Positions 42,347 to 51,409 of a stretch of DNA of 64,000 nt are shown piece after piece. The stretch is from NCBI GenBank assembly GCA_030653975.1, contig JAURYH010000029.1, positions 62,001-126,000 on the forward strand, in the 5' to 3' direction. Position 1 is the first letter of the stretch; each line of letters begins with the position of its first letter. The notes beneath the pieces were generated by a model. That model saw only the letters and a program-made list of their open reading frames with translations. It had not been told where the DNA came from and searched no databases. The stretch is from Hydrogenophaga sp. (GTDB lineage: Bacteria; Pseudomonadota; Gammaproteobacteria; Burkholderiales; Burkholderiaceae_C). The position numbers and the translations under genes are program-made.

Positions 42347-45300
42347 TCACCCCCGCCAGCCGCCGCCCACCCGCTGCGCGCGGCCCAGGGCTTCCAGCGT
42401 TTCCAGGATGCGGGGCAGGCCTTTCTTCCACGGGCCTTTGCCTTTGAAGCTGGCTTCGATGGCGGGCAGCGGCAGCGGCGCGGGGCTGGCGGACAGCAGC
42501 TGCGCCACGGCGCGCACCTGCTCGGGCAGGGTGGATGGCCACGGCTGGGCGGTGGCTGCGGAGGCGTTGACCGGGGTCTGGACGCCGTCGCTGGCGGCGT
42601 CAGTGCGGGCTTCGGCTTCGGCCTCGCTCTCCACACCGTCAATGCCCGCCTGCTCACCCACCGGTTCGGGCTGCGGCGCAACAGAAGCCGCCGCAGCCCG
42701 CCGCGCCGGGTCCTGGAACTCGGGGCGCAGCCAGCGCACCGTGCCCGCGGCTTCTTCGGCGGCGCGTTTCGCGTTCAGCGCCACCAGCCGCTCCAGCAGG
42801 GTTTCGGTCCACGCGGCGCGGGCCGCTTCATCGGCCCACGGCACGGCGCCCAGGTCGCTCCAGCCGTAGGCCTGCAGCACCGCAGCGTCCAGCTCGTCGT
42901 GCAGGCTCTGCAACACGCTCACCAGGCCCTGCTCGTGCAGCGCCTTGTCCTTTGCGCTGAGCGGTTCGCCGCGGCGCAGTTTGTCGAGCACGTTGTAGAG
43001 CCCCGTGAGCGTGACGCTCTCGTGTGCCGCCTGCCGCGCCTTGCGGTGTGCGTCCAGCTGCTTGGCCAGTTGGCGGATGCGCTCGGTGAGCGCGGGCGTG
43101 AGGCCGGTGTCGTCGTGTGGGAAGGGGAAGGGCTCGAAGCAGCGGGACTTGTTGTAGCGCGGGTCGTTGCCGACGCCGAGCCGCCCGCCTGCGGCGAGCG
43201 CCCATTCGACGTGTACCTGACTCGACAGCACGCCGAGGTGCAGCGCATCGGGGCTGGCGATGGCGATGAGCATGTTGTCCGGCAACACGCTCGCATCGAG
43301 AAACTGGAACGTGCGGTGCTTTGCGGTTTCGACCGTGGCGATGTAGCGCCGTAAGCCATGAAGTGCCGGTCGCAGGTCCTTGCGTGGCTCGCCAAACAAC
43401 CACCAATTGTTGCGATAGGTGTCCCGATTGTTCTGATCGCGCTCAGGCTTCACCCGTTCCACCAGCCACTGAAACACTGAAGGGAAGCGCTCGCGCAGTT
43501 GCACGGCGCTGAGGCCGAAGGCGTCGATCACCAGCACGTCGCGCGGCGAGGCCATGAGGTCGCGGCCGTTGCGGTATTCGCGGATGAGCGGCACCTGAGC
43601 GGGAGAGCCCTCACCCCCGCCCTCTCCCAGCGGGAGAGGGAGTAAGGCAGCGGCCTCTTCGCGCGTGACGATGAAGCCCGCGCCGTGCAGTTTCACGCCG
43701 GGTGATGACACACCCCCGTTGGCTTGCAGCGCACGGGCACCCGCCACGTTGGCGCCCAAACGCAGGTCGGCGTGCAGCAGGCCGCGCTTTTCGGCGAGTT
43801 GCACCTCCACCTCGTCGGTGTCGGTGGTGCGTTCGGCGGTCACGGTGAGCAAGCGCCCCTCTTCTTCGGCCAGCGTGCCCACGCTCATGGCAATGCGCAC
43901 GGCAGCGCCCTGCGCGCTGTCCACCCACGGGTGGTCGGGCAGCGCGAAGGCCAATGTGAGCGGGTTCTTGCTGGCGCTCAGGTGGGCCTCGATCACGCGG
44001 CGGTTGAAGGTCTGGCGCAGGCTGTTGGTGGTGATGAAGCCGAAGCGCCGCGCGCTGCCCGCGCGCACCTGGGCGGCGGCGTGGTGCCACCAGTACATGA
44101 CGAAGTCCGCGCTCTCGGGCACCTCGGGCCAGGTGGCGCGCAGGGTCTGTGCGTAGCCGTCTCCCAGCGCGGCGCGCAGGGCGCCCGCGCCAATGAATGG
44201 CGGATTGCCCACGATGAACTCCGCCGCCGGCCACTCGGCGGGGCGCGGGTTCACATAGGCCCACTGCACCACTTGCGCAGCCTCGTCGGGCACGTTTTCG
44301 CCCGTCACCGGGTGTTTCTTGAAGCTCACACCGTCCCAGCGCGTGATGGTCTTGCCGCTCGCGTCGAGCGCGGGCTCGGCTCGGTCGTAGGCGAGCACGG
44401 CGTCGCGGTTTTCAATATTCCCGTAGTCGTGCACCACGGGCTCGGCCACGCTGGCCAGGCCGCGGGTGCGCACGTGCCATTGCAGCCAGCCGATCCACAA
44501 CACGAGTTCGGCCAGGGCGGCGGCGCGTTGATTCAATTCAATGCCGCGCAGCTGCTGCAGCGTGACGGTTTCGCCTTCGAGGCCGAGGCGGTCCTGCGTT
44601 TCGCCCAGCGCTTCGAGCTGGTTCATCACCTCGCCTTCGAGGCGCTTCAGATGTTCGAGCGTGACGTACAGAAAATTGCCGCTGCCGCAGGCCGGGTCGA
44701 GCACGCGGGTGGTGCAGAGCTGGTGGTGGAAGCGGCGGATTTCTGCGCGGGCTTCTTCGAGCTTGGCTTCGCGCTTTTTGCCGTCGAGTTCATCGGCCTC
44801 GCGCGCCAGCACCACGGCGGCTGCCTGGGCGTTGGCCCAGTCGGTGCGCAACGGCTCCACCACGGTGGGCAACACCAAGCGCTCCACGTAGGCGCGGGGT
44901 GTGTAGTGGGCGCCGAGGGCGTGGCGCTCGGTGGGGTCGAGCGCGCGCTCCAGCAGGGTGCCGAAGATGGCGGGCTCGACCTCTTGCCAGTTGGCCTGGG
45001 CGGCGCGCAGCAGGCCGTCGATCTGCGCGGTGCTGAGCGGCAGCACGTAGCCATCGCCCCCTGCGCCTTTGAAGAGCTTGCCGTTGAAGCGCAGCACGTC
45101 GCGCGCGATGGCGGCGTTGAAGCCGCCCACGTCCATGCCCTGCCAGAAGACCTTGAGCATCTGCACCAGGGTGGCGGGCTGTTCGCGGTATGCCTTGAGC
45201 AGGTGCACGAAGCTGCCGCTGCCGTCCGCATGGGCGGGCAGCAGGCCCACGTCTTCGGCAAACATGCTGAAGAGGCAGCGGGTGAGGAAGGCGGCCACGG

Positions 45301-46051
45301 GCTGGGGCGCGTGGCCGGCGGCCTCCAGGCTCCGGGCCAGCTCGGCCAGCTCGGCGGCCACGGCGCGCGTGACCTTGGCGCTGATGCGCGAGGGGTCGAG
45401 GCTGAGCGGGTCGGTCCAGAGCGCCTTGAGCCGCGCGCGGATGGCTGGCTGGGCCAGCTGCTCCAGGCGGATGCGGTGGCTGCGCGGATCGGGGAAGGGC
45501 GTGTAGGTGGCGCCGGAGCGGGTGAACTCGGCGTAGAGCTCGATCACGTGGCCGACATCGACCACCACCACAAAGGGCGGGCGGCCTTCTGCTGCGGGCA
45601 GGGCGCGGGCGTAGTTTTCGGCCTGGGTGCGGGCCTTGAGCAGCGCATCGTCAAAGGCTTTGGTGGTGACTGGCGGGGTGTTTGGGGTCTGCTGCGCCTG
45701 CACGCCGGCCGTCTTTCCAAGCTTGAGCTTCTTGCTCTCCCACACGAAGTGGCCTCGGCGGTAACAGTCCACCCGGCCGGCGCTGGTGGAGCCGTCTCCG
45801 TGCTGGAAGGTAATGGGGCGCTCGAACATGTAGCTCTGTTCGGGCGTGGGATGCGGCGCGTCGACGCCCAGCAGCTCGCACAGCTGGATGACGAAGCTCT
45901 GCGAAGTGGACAGCTCGGAAGCGGTGACGCCCTTCCACCGGTTGATGAAGGCCTGGGCGGTGGCTGTGGTGGCTTCGTCGGCTTCGGCAGCGGTGACAGT
46001 GCTGGAAGCCGTAGCGGTGGCGGGATTCCCCGGGGTTTTGTTGTGCAGCAT
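42347..46051 (-). CDS. MmeI-like fused restriction endonuclease / DNA methyltransferase (type IIG/IIL)
   Basis: The product is 1234 aa from MLHNKTPGNPA. An N-terminal PD-(D/E)xK nuclease is marked by D95 and E105-S-K107 (DCYRRGHFVWESKK). A helical region follows (about 150-440). The N6-adenine methyltransferase core has motif I DPACGSGNF (D452) and motif IV NPPF (N616). After this come a target-recognition domain and a C-terminal helical tail with a winged-helix-like end (residues about 1170-1234). Such single-chain enzymes modify one strand and cut about 20 bp away. It is last in a minus-strand run after a StbD-like antitoxin and a TonB-like gene. A short repeat encoding LPLPLGEGGGEG interrupts the recognition half without breaking the frame. 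Confidence 0.88.
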   Translation of the reverse strand: MLHNKTPGNPATATASSTVTAAEADEATTATAQAFINRWKGVTASELSTSQSFVIQLCELLGVDAPHPTPEQSYMFERPITFQHGDGSTSAGRVDCYRRGHFVWESKKLKLGKTAGVQAQQTPNTPPVTTKAFDDALLKARTQAENYARALPAAEGRPPFVVVVDVGHVIELYAEFTRSGATYTPFPDPRSHRIRLEQLAQPAIRARLKALWTDPLSLDPSRISAKVTRAVAAELAELARSLEAAGHAPQPVAAFLTRCLFSMFAEDVGLLPAHADGSGSFVHLLKAYREQPATLVQMLKVFWQGMDVGGFNAAIARDVLRFNGKLFKGAGGDGYVLPLSTAQIDGLLRAAQANWQEVEPAIFGTLLERALDPTERHALGAHYTPRAYVERLVLPTVVEPLRTDWANAQAAAVVLAREADELDGKKREAKLEEARAEIRRFHHQLCTTRVLDPACGSGNFLYVTLEHLKRLEGEVMNQLEALGETQDRLGLEGETVTLQQLRGIELNQRAAALAELVLWIGWLQWHVRTRGLASVAEPVVHDYGNIENRDAVLAYDRAEPALDASGKTITRWDGVSFKKHPVTGENVPDEAAQVVQWAYVNPRPAEWPAAEFIVGNPPFIGAGALRAALGDGYAQTLRATWPEVPESADFVMYWWHHAAAQVRAGSARRFGFITTNSLRQTFNRRVIEAHLSASKNPLTLAFALPDHPWVDSAQGAAVRIAMSVGTLAEEEGRLLTVTAERTTDTDEVEVQLAEKRGLLHADLRLGANVAGARALQANGGVSSPGVKLHGAGFIVTREEAAALLPLPLGEGGGEGSPAQVPLIREYRNGRDLMASPRDVLVIDAFGLSAVQLRERFPSVFQWLVERVKPERDQNNRDTYRNNWWLFGEPRKDLRPALHGLRRYIATVETAKHRTFQFLDASVLPDNMLIAIASPDALHLGVLSSQVHVEWALAAGGRLGVGNDPRYNKSRCFEPFPFPHDDTGLTPALTERIRQLAKQLDAHRKARQAAHESVTLTGLYNVLDKLRRGEPLSAKDKALHEQGLVSVLQSLHDELDAAVLQAYGWSDLGAVPWADEAARAAWTETLLERLVALNAKRAAEEAAGTVRWLRPEFQDPARRAAAASVAPQPEPVGEQAGIDGVESEAEAEARTDAASDGVQTPVNASAATAQPWPSTLPEQVRAVAQLLSASPAPLPLPAIEASFKGKGPWKKGLPRILETLEALGRAQRVGGGWRG
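43620..43640 (+). repeat. Palindromic repeat CCCTCTCCC/GGGAGAGGG inside the coding sequence
   Basis: A 9-bp perfect stem with a 3-nt loop encodes LPLPLGEG on the minus strand, within the target-recognition half of the fused restriction enzyme (about residue 805). The same short repeat is common in proteobacterial intergenic DNA. Here it has inserted in frame. Confidence 0.65.
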
Positions 46052-46073
46052 GCCCTGGATGATAGAAGCGCCC

Positions 46074-46958
46074 TCAGCGCCCCAGCTTTTGCGATCCCCA
46101 TTGTTCCTGCTGGCGCTGGTCGTCGGCGGCTTCGGCTTCGATGCTGTCCTGGGGCAGTTGCTTGAGGCAGTCGGCCAGGGCCTGGGGGTCCGGCTTTTCA
46201 GGCTCGGGCTCGTCCGCTGGCGGGCCTTGCGGGGAACGGCCGTCCCACACGAAGCGGTTGCCGCGCTGCGGCGGATCGGGCAGGCAGTCGTTTTTGTAGA
46301 GCGGCGGCGCCTCGGCGGTCCAGGCGTTGAAGACGATGGTCTTCTCAAAAATCAGGGGCTTGCCATTGGGCGTGGGCGGCAGCGGCGGCATCTGCTTGAT
46401 GGCGGTGCGGGCGCGTTGTTCGACCTCTGCGGAGGTGGTCCACAGGGTATCCAGCCGGGCCAGCGTTCCGCTGGGTGCGATCTCGATGCGGAAGCGCACG
46501 ATGCCTTGCTCGGGGCCCTCGTGGGCGGTGCCCATCAGGCTGCGGACCTGTTGCCCCCAGTTGTGGCGGTAGCGCTTGCTGTTCTTGAGGGTGTAGGTGG
46601 CGGCCAGGGCCCATTCCTCGGCCGTGGGGGCCGGCGGCGCTGCCATGAAGGCCCGTCCGGGCGGGGGCGTGGTGTCGGGTGGCGCGGCGGCGGGCTCGGG
46701 CTCGCGGGGCGTGGGCAGGTCGGACTTGGGGATGGGCGCCGGGGGCGGGGTGCTGGCGGGCGGCGCAGGTGCCGGCTCGGCGGGCCGGATGTCTGCCAGG
46801 AAGACGACCGCTTCCCTGGGCGGTGCGCGATCGCGCATGGTCTGGTTGGAGGCCTGAATGATCAGCCCCGCGGCGGCGAGGTGCAGCGCCACCGACAAGC
46901 CCACGGCCCAGCGGCGGTGCTTGTGCGGGTGGGCGGGCGGGCTTTCAGAGGGGGTCAA
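46074..46958 (-). CDS. TonB-like energy-transducer protein
   Basis: The product is 294 aa. It has an N-terminal membrane helix (AVGLSVALHLAAAGLIIQA), a Pro-rich periplasmic spacer (about 55-105) and a TonB/TolA-type C-terminal domain (about 112-225, ending PPTPNGKPLIFEKTIVF). An unusual acidic, Pro-rich tail (about 240-294) ends QQEQWGSQKLGR. No ExbB/ExbD genes are nearby. Its start overlaps the antitoxin gene by 14 bp, and its stop is 22 bp before the restriction gene. Real TonB function is uncertain; a periplasm-spanning role is likely. Confidence 0.7.
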   Translation of the reverse strand: MTPSESPPAHPHKHRRWAVGLSVALHLAAAGLIIQASNQTMRDRAPPREAVVFLADIRPAEPAPAPPASTPPPAPIPKSDLPTPREPEPAAAPPDTTPPPGRAFMAAPPAPTAEEWALAATYTLKNSKRYRHNWGQQVRSLMGTAHEGPEQGIVRFRIEIAPSGTLARLDTLWTTSAEVEQRARTAIKQMPPLPPTPNGKPLIFEKTIVFNAWTAEAPPLYKNDCLPDPPQRGNRFVWDGRSPQGPPADEPEPEKPDPQALADCLKQLPQDSIEAEAADDQRQQEQWGSQKLGR

Positions 46959-47196
46959 GACGCACCTCGACCGCGCGCGAGGGGTCAGCGAGGCGGGCCG
47001 CCACCTGGCGATAGCGATCGTTGTCGGCGAGCGCGTCCATCATGGCCTCGAACAACGGCGGCTCCACCATGTAGAAAGCGGGGCGGTTGTGGTTGAGCAC
47101 GGCCACAGGGCGGTTGTGCGACTCGCGCAGCACGGCGGCCGGGTTCTTCTTGAACTCGGACATGCTCACGGACAGACTGGCGTGGACGGATTCCAT
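46945..47196 (-). CDS. StbD/Phd-YefM-family antitoxin without a recognisable toxin
   Basis: The product is 83 aa from the ATG at 47196 (MESVHASLSVSMSEFKKNP); an in-frame TTG at 47208 is a poorer start. The motif SMSEFKKNPAAVLRES plus VAVLNHNRPAFYMVEP is typical of StbD-type Phd antitoxins. The next gene downstream, where the StbE/RelE toxin normally sits, encodes a TonB-like protein that overlaps it by 14 bp. A 30-bp near-palindrome touches the start, suggesting autoregulation. The toxin may have been lost, or the partner has changed. Confidence 0.82.
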   Translation of the reverse strand: MESVHASLSVSMSEFKKNPAAVLRESHNRPVAVLNHNRPAFYMVEPPLFEAMMDALADNDRYRQVAARLADPSRAVEVRLDPL

Positions 47197-47200
47197 TTTC

Positions 47201-47230
47201 GGCTCCAAATACAGCGCTGAATTTAGAGCC
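47201..47230. promoter_or_regulatory. 30-bp near-perfect palindrome at the antitoxin start: candidate autoregulatory operator
   Basis: GGCTCCAAAT-ACAGCGCTGA-ATTTAGAGCC is self-complementary at 13 of 15 pairs, centred on AGCGCT. It ends four bases before the antitoxin ATG and contains its GGAG ribosome site, so protein bound here could block both transcription and translation. Phd/YefM proteins bind palindromes in just this position. Confidence 0.65.
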
Positions 47231-47394
47231 AGCAGGACTCGGCGTCAAACCACAGGGGTCGGTACGCTGGATCGATGTGGCGGGCACTGCGGCTTGGCTC
47301 CACCCGAACAGGGGTGTCGCTGGCATGATCTTGGTGGCGAAGGGCGTGCTTGCGCTCCTGCCACGTGCCAACAGACCGTTCGGTCCCCATTGCC

Positions 47395-48573
47395 ATGAAC
47401 ATGCCCCGTGTTTCCGCACCCCGGCTGCCCGCCGCCATCTGGGTGCTGGGCTTCGTGAGCCTGCTGATGGACATTTCGTCCGAGATGGTGCACAGCCTGC
47501 TGCCGCTGTTCATGGTGGGCACGCTGGGCGCGAGCGCGCTGGTGGTCGGCCTGATCGAGGGGCTGGCCGAGGCGACGGCACTGATCGTCAAGGTGTTCTC
47601 GGGCGTGTTGAGCGACTGGTGGGGGAAACGCAAGTGGCTGGCCGTGTTCGGCTACGCCCTGGGCGCGCTGACCAAACCGCTGTTCGCGCTGGCGCCGGGC
47701 ATTGGCACCGTGCTGACGGCGCGCCTGCTCGACCGCGTGGGCAAGGGCGTGCGCGGTGCGCCGCGCGACGCGCTGGTGGCCGACATCGCGCCGCCCGACA
47801 TGCGCGGCGCCGCCTTCGGCCTGCGTCAGTCGCTCGACACGGTGGGCGCCTTCGTTGGCCCGCTGCTGGCGGTGGGCCTGATGCTGCTCTGGGCCAACGA
47901 CTTCCGGGCGGTGTTCTGGGTGGCGGTGGTGCCGGGGCTGCTGGCGGTGGGGCTGCTGGTGCTGGGCGTGCGCGAACCCGACCGCCCGGTTGGCCAGCGG
48001 CGCAGCAACCCGATCCGGCGCGAGAACCTGCGCCGCCTGGGTAGCGCCTACTGGTGGGTGGTGGGCCTGGGCGCGGTGTTCACGCTGGCGCGCTTCAGCG
48101 AAGCCTTTCTGGTGCTGCGCGCCGAGCAGAGCGGGGTGCCGCTGGCGCTGGTGCCGCTGGTGATGGTGGCGATGAACCTGGTGTACGCGGCATCGGCCTA
48201 CCCCTTTGGGCGCTTGTCCGACCGCATGAACCACCGGACGCTGCTGGCGCTGGGTCTGGCGGTGCTGATCGCGGCCGACCTGGTGCTGGCAGCCAACGCG
48301 CACTGGACCACGCTGCTGGCCGGTGTGGCTTTGTGGGGCCTGCACATGGGCATGACGCAGGGCCTGCTGGCGACCATGGTGGCCGACACGGCGCCGGCCG
48401 ACCTGCGCGGCACGGCCTTCGGCTTCTTCAACCTGGTCAGCGGTGTGGCGTTGCTGCTGTCCAGCGCCATCGCGGGCCTGCTGTGGGACCGGCTGGGTGC
48501 CTCGTTCACGTTCTACGCCGGGGCAGGGTTCAGTGGCCTGGCCTTGCTGGGGCTGGCGCTGCGACGGGGCTGA
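47395..48573 (+). CDS. Major facilitator superfamily transporter
   Basis: The product is 392 aa (ATG 47395; 47401 is an alternative). It has twelve membrane helices with the MFS loop motif between helices 2 and 3 (VFSGVLSDWWGKRKWL) and DRVGKGVRGAPRDALVADI between helices 4 and 5. Substrate unknown. It is divergent from the antitoxin-TonB-restriction unit and stands between the two halves of the island. Confidence 0.82.
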   Translation: MNMPRVSAPRLPAAIWVLGFVSLLMDISSEMVHSLLPLFMVGTLGASALVVGLIEGLAEATALIVKVFSGVLSDWWGKRKWLAVFGYALGALTKPLFALAPGIGTVLTARLLDRVGKGVRGAPRDALVADIAPPDMRGAAFGLRQSLDTVGAFVGPLLAVGLMLLWANDFRAVFWVAVVPGLLAVGLLVLGVREPDRPVGQRRSNPIRRENLRRLGSAYWWVVGLGAVFTLARFSEAFLVLRAEQSGVPLALVPLVMVAMNLVYAASAYPFGRLSDRMNHRTLLALGLAVLIAADLVLAANAHWTTLLAGVALWGLHMGMTQGLLATMVADTAPADLRGTAFGFFNLVSGVALLLSSAIAGLLWDRLGASFTFYAGAGFSGLALLGLALRRG

Positions 48574-48602
48574 GCGCCCTCGGAGCGGCCGGGCGGCGCT
48601 CA
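48571..48602 (+). terminator. Hairpin at the end of the MFS gene
   Basis: TGAGCGCC and GGCGCTCA form an 8-bp stem that begins on the stop codon itself, with a 16-nt loop holding CGGCCG. There is no T-tract. It is a possible transcript end. Confidence 0.35.
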
Positions 48603-48649
48603 CTGCGGTTCCGCCTTCAACCATGCAACGGCGTTGGTTCGCCTTGCCG

Positions 48650-48808
48650 TGCATGGCGCGCCAGAACACCGTGAGCATCTGCACCCGGGTGGCGGGCTGT
48701 TCGCGGTAGGTCTTGCGCAACTGGGCGAAGCTGGCATGGGCCTCGACAGGCTCAACCCGAGCTCTGCGAGGTGGACAGCTCGGAAGCGGTGACGCCCTTC
48801 CATCGGTC
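48650..48808 (-). pseudogene. Fragments of a second MmeI-like restriction gene
   Basis: Bases 48650-48734 match 45138-45215 of the intact restriction gene closely (REQPATxVQML and VFW residues are kept). Bases 48763-48808 match 45898-45943 almost exactly (the WKGVTASELSTSQS segment). The roughly 680 bp that separate these parts in the intact gene are gone, the two parts are now in different frames, and a short dispersed repeat lies at the junction. It is a decayed, internally deleted copy. Confidence 0.8.
48741..48762 (+). repeat. Diverged copy of the GACAGGCTCA repeat at the deletion junction
   Basis: CCTCGACAGGCTCAACCCGA resembles the repeat at 33668-33693. It lies exactly between the two retained pieces of the decayed restriction gene. 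Confidence 0.5.
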
Positions 48809-49262
48809 AGGCCATCTGCGGGGGCCAGTTGTGCGTCTCTGCCTGGCAGGTCTTGCACCAGGCGTACAGCGCGTCGTACACCACCATGCCGTGGCGCAGC
48901 ATCTCGTGGTCGTCTTTGAACACCTGGGACAGGCCCAGCGACACGGCGTACAGCCCGGCCGACTGGGGCGCCAGGTCCAGGCGCGAGGTGTCGGCCCCGC
49001 GCACGATGGTGGCGAGCTGTTGCAGCGCCGGTTCGCGCAGCGCGTGTCTGGCGAGAAAGGCATCGAAGCTGCACCGCTCGCCCACGTGCGTCATTTCCAC
49101 GCCCGGAATGTCGTAGGGCGTGGCGCCGGTTTCGGCGGCGATCTTCAACACATCGGACGCCGGCACGTACAGGAATTCAGCGGCCGGGTCGATGAAGCGG
49201 CGGATCAGCCAGGGGCAAGCGATGCGGTCAATCTTCGGGCGTTCGCGGGTGATCCATTTCAT
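48807..49262 (-). CDS. ChrB C-terminal-domain protein (chromate resistance)
   Basis: The product is 151 aa. It corresponds only to the C-terminal domain of full ChrB: PWLIRRFIDPAAEFLYVP aligns with the same motif in the 318-aa ChrB encoded upstream. It lacks the N-terminal regulatory part, so it may act catalytically or in sensing and not as a DNA-binding regulator. It is last in the chr operon and overlaps the SOD/rhodanese gene by 4 bp (ATGA). Its 3' end abuts the decayed restriction-gene fragment. Confidence 0.82.
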   Translation of the reverse strand: MKWITRERPKIDRIACPWLIRRFIDPAAEFLYVPASDVLKIAAETGATPYDIPGVEMTHVGERCSFDAFLARHALREPALQQLATIVRGADTSRLDLAPQSAGLYAVSLGLSQVFKDDHEMLRHGMVVYDALYAWCKTCQAETHNWPPQMA

Positions 49263-50020
49263 GGCGTGTCTCCTTTGGCCTGGGTCGGGCGGCCAGCGGC
49301 TTGCCAGCCGTCGATGCCGCCGCACAGGTAGCGCGCGTTCAGGCCCGCCGCGCGCAGCCGCATCGCGGTGGAACGGCTCACCTCATGCCCATAGACGCAG
49401 TAGACGACCATGGCGCGGTCCGTGGGCAGCTCGGCAGCCCAGGTGCCCACGGCGGCGGGGTCGCGCCAGCGGGCGCCGGGGATCACCGTGCCGGCCTGCT
49501 CGAACACACCGGCCCGGCGCACATCGATCACCAGCGCATCGGCAATCTCATCGGCCGCCAGGCCATGGGGTTCGCTCGCGGCGTGCACCGCGCGCTGGTA
49601 GCGCGCGTACACCGCCGCCCAATCGATGTGGGCCATGAAGGCATCCACAAAGGCCGCGGCGGCGGCGCCAAAGTCAAGGTGGTGGGCGTGTTCGTACATG
49701 TCCAGCGCAAGGATGGGCACGCCGCCGGCCAGTGTGTGCGTGTGGTCGGTGGCCCACTGGTTGACCAGCGTGCCTTCTCGCGGCTGGAACACCAGCAGCA
49801 CCCAGCCCGAGCCGCCACCCAGGGCCTTGGCGCAGGCGGTGAATTCTTCGCGCCAGCGTTCGACACTGCCGAAGCTGGCGCTCAGGGCCAGGGCGCAGGC
49901 GGGCTCCATGGTCTGCCCGTTCCCGTCCAGGCTGGCGAAGTACAGCTCGTTCAGCAGCCTCGCGGAGAGGCCGCTCAGGGCATCGGCGTCAAGAGGCAGG
50001 GGTTGGGGGTGTGCGTTCAT
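49259..50020 (-). CDS. chrC: Truncated Fe/Mn superoxide dismutase domain fused to rhodanese (ChrC-like)
   Basis: The product is 253 aa. Residues 18-145 match the C-terminal domain of Fe/Mn SOD (NELYFASLDGNG; GWVLLVFQPREG; metal-ligand block DMYEHAHH, D107 and H111). The usual N-terminal helical hairpin that supplies the first two histidine ligands is absent, and there is no room for it before the chrA stop 18 bp upstream. Residues 155-248 form a rhodanese domain with C208 in VYCVYGHEVSRSTA. ChrC SODs accompany chromate operons, where they relieve oxidative stress. Here full metal binding is doubtful, and the rhodanese part may be the working half. Confidence 0.8.
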   Translation of the reverse strand: MNAHPQPLPLDADALSGLSARLLNELYFASLDGNGQTMEPACALALSASFGSVERWREEFTACAKALGGGSGWVLLVFQPREGTLVNQWATDHTHTLAGGVPILALDMYEHAHHLDFGAAAAAFVDAFMAHIDWAAVYARYQRAVHAASEPHGLAADEIADALVIDVRRAGVFEQAGTVIPGARWRDPAAVGTWAAELPTDRAMVVYCVYGHEVSRSTAMRLRAAGLNARYLCGGIDGWQAAGRPTQAKGDTP

Positions 50021-50038
50021 GCGGGCTCCTGCGGTGTG

Positions 50039-51405
<1,367 letters not shown>

Positions 51406-51409
<4 letters not shown>

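Noticed and set aside
47245-49074. 609-codon minus-strand frame through the MFS gene
   Set aside because: It is open only because the MFS gene lies antisense; its middle includes the decayed restriction-gene fragment, reported separately.
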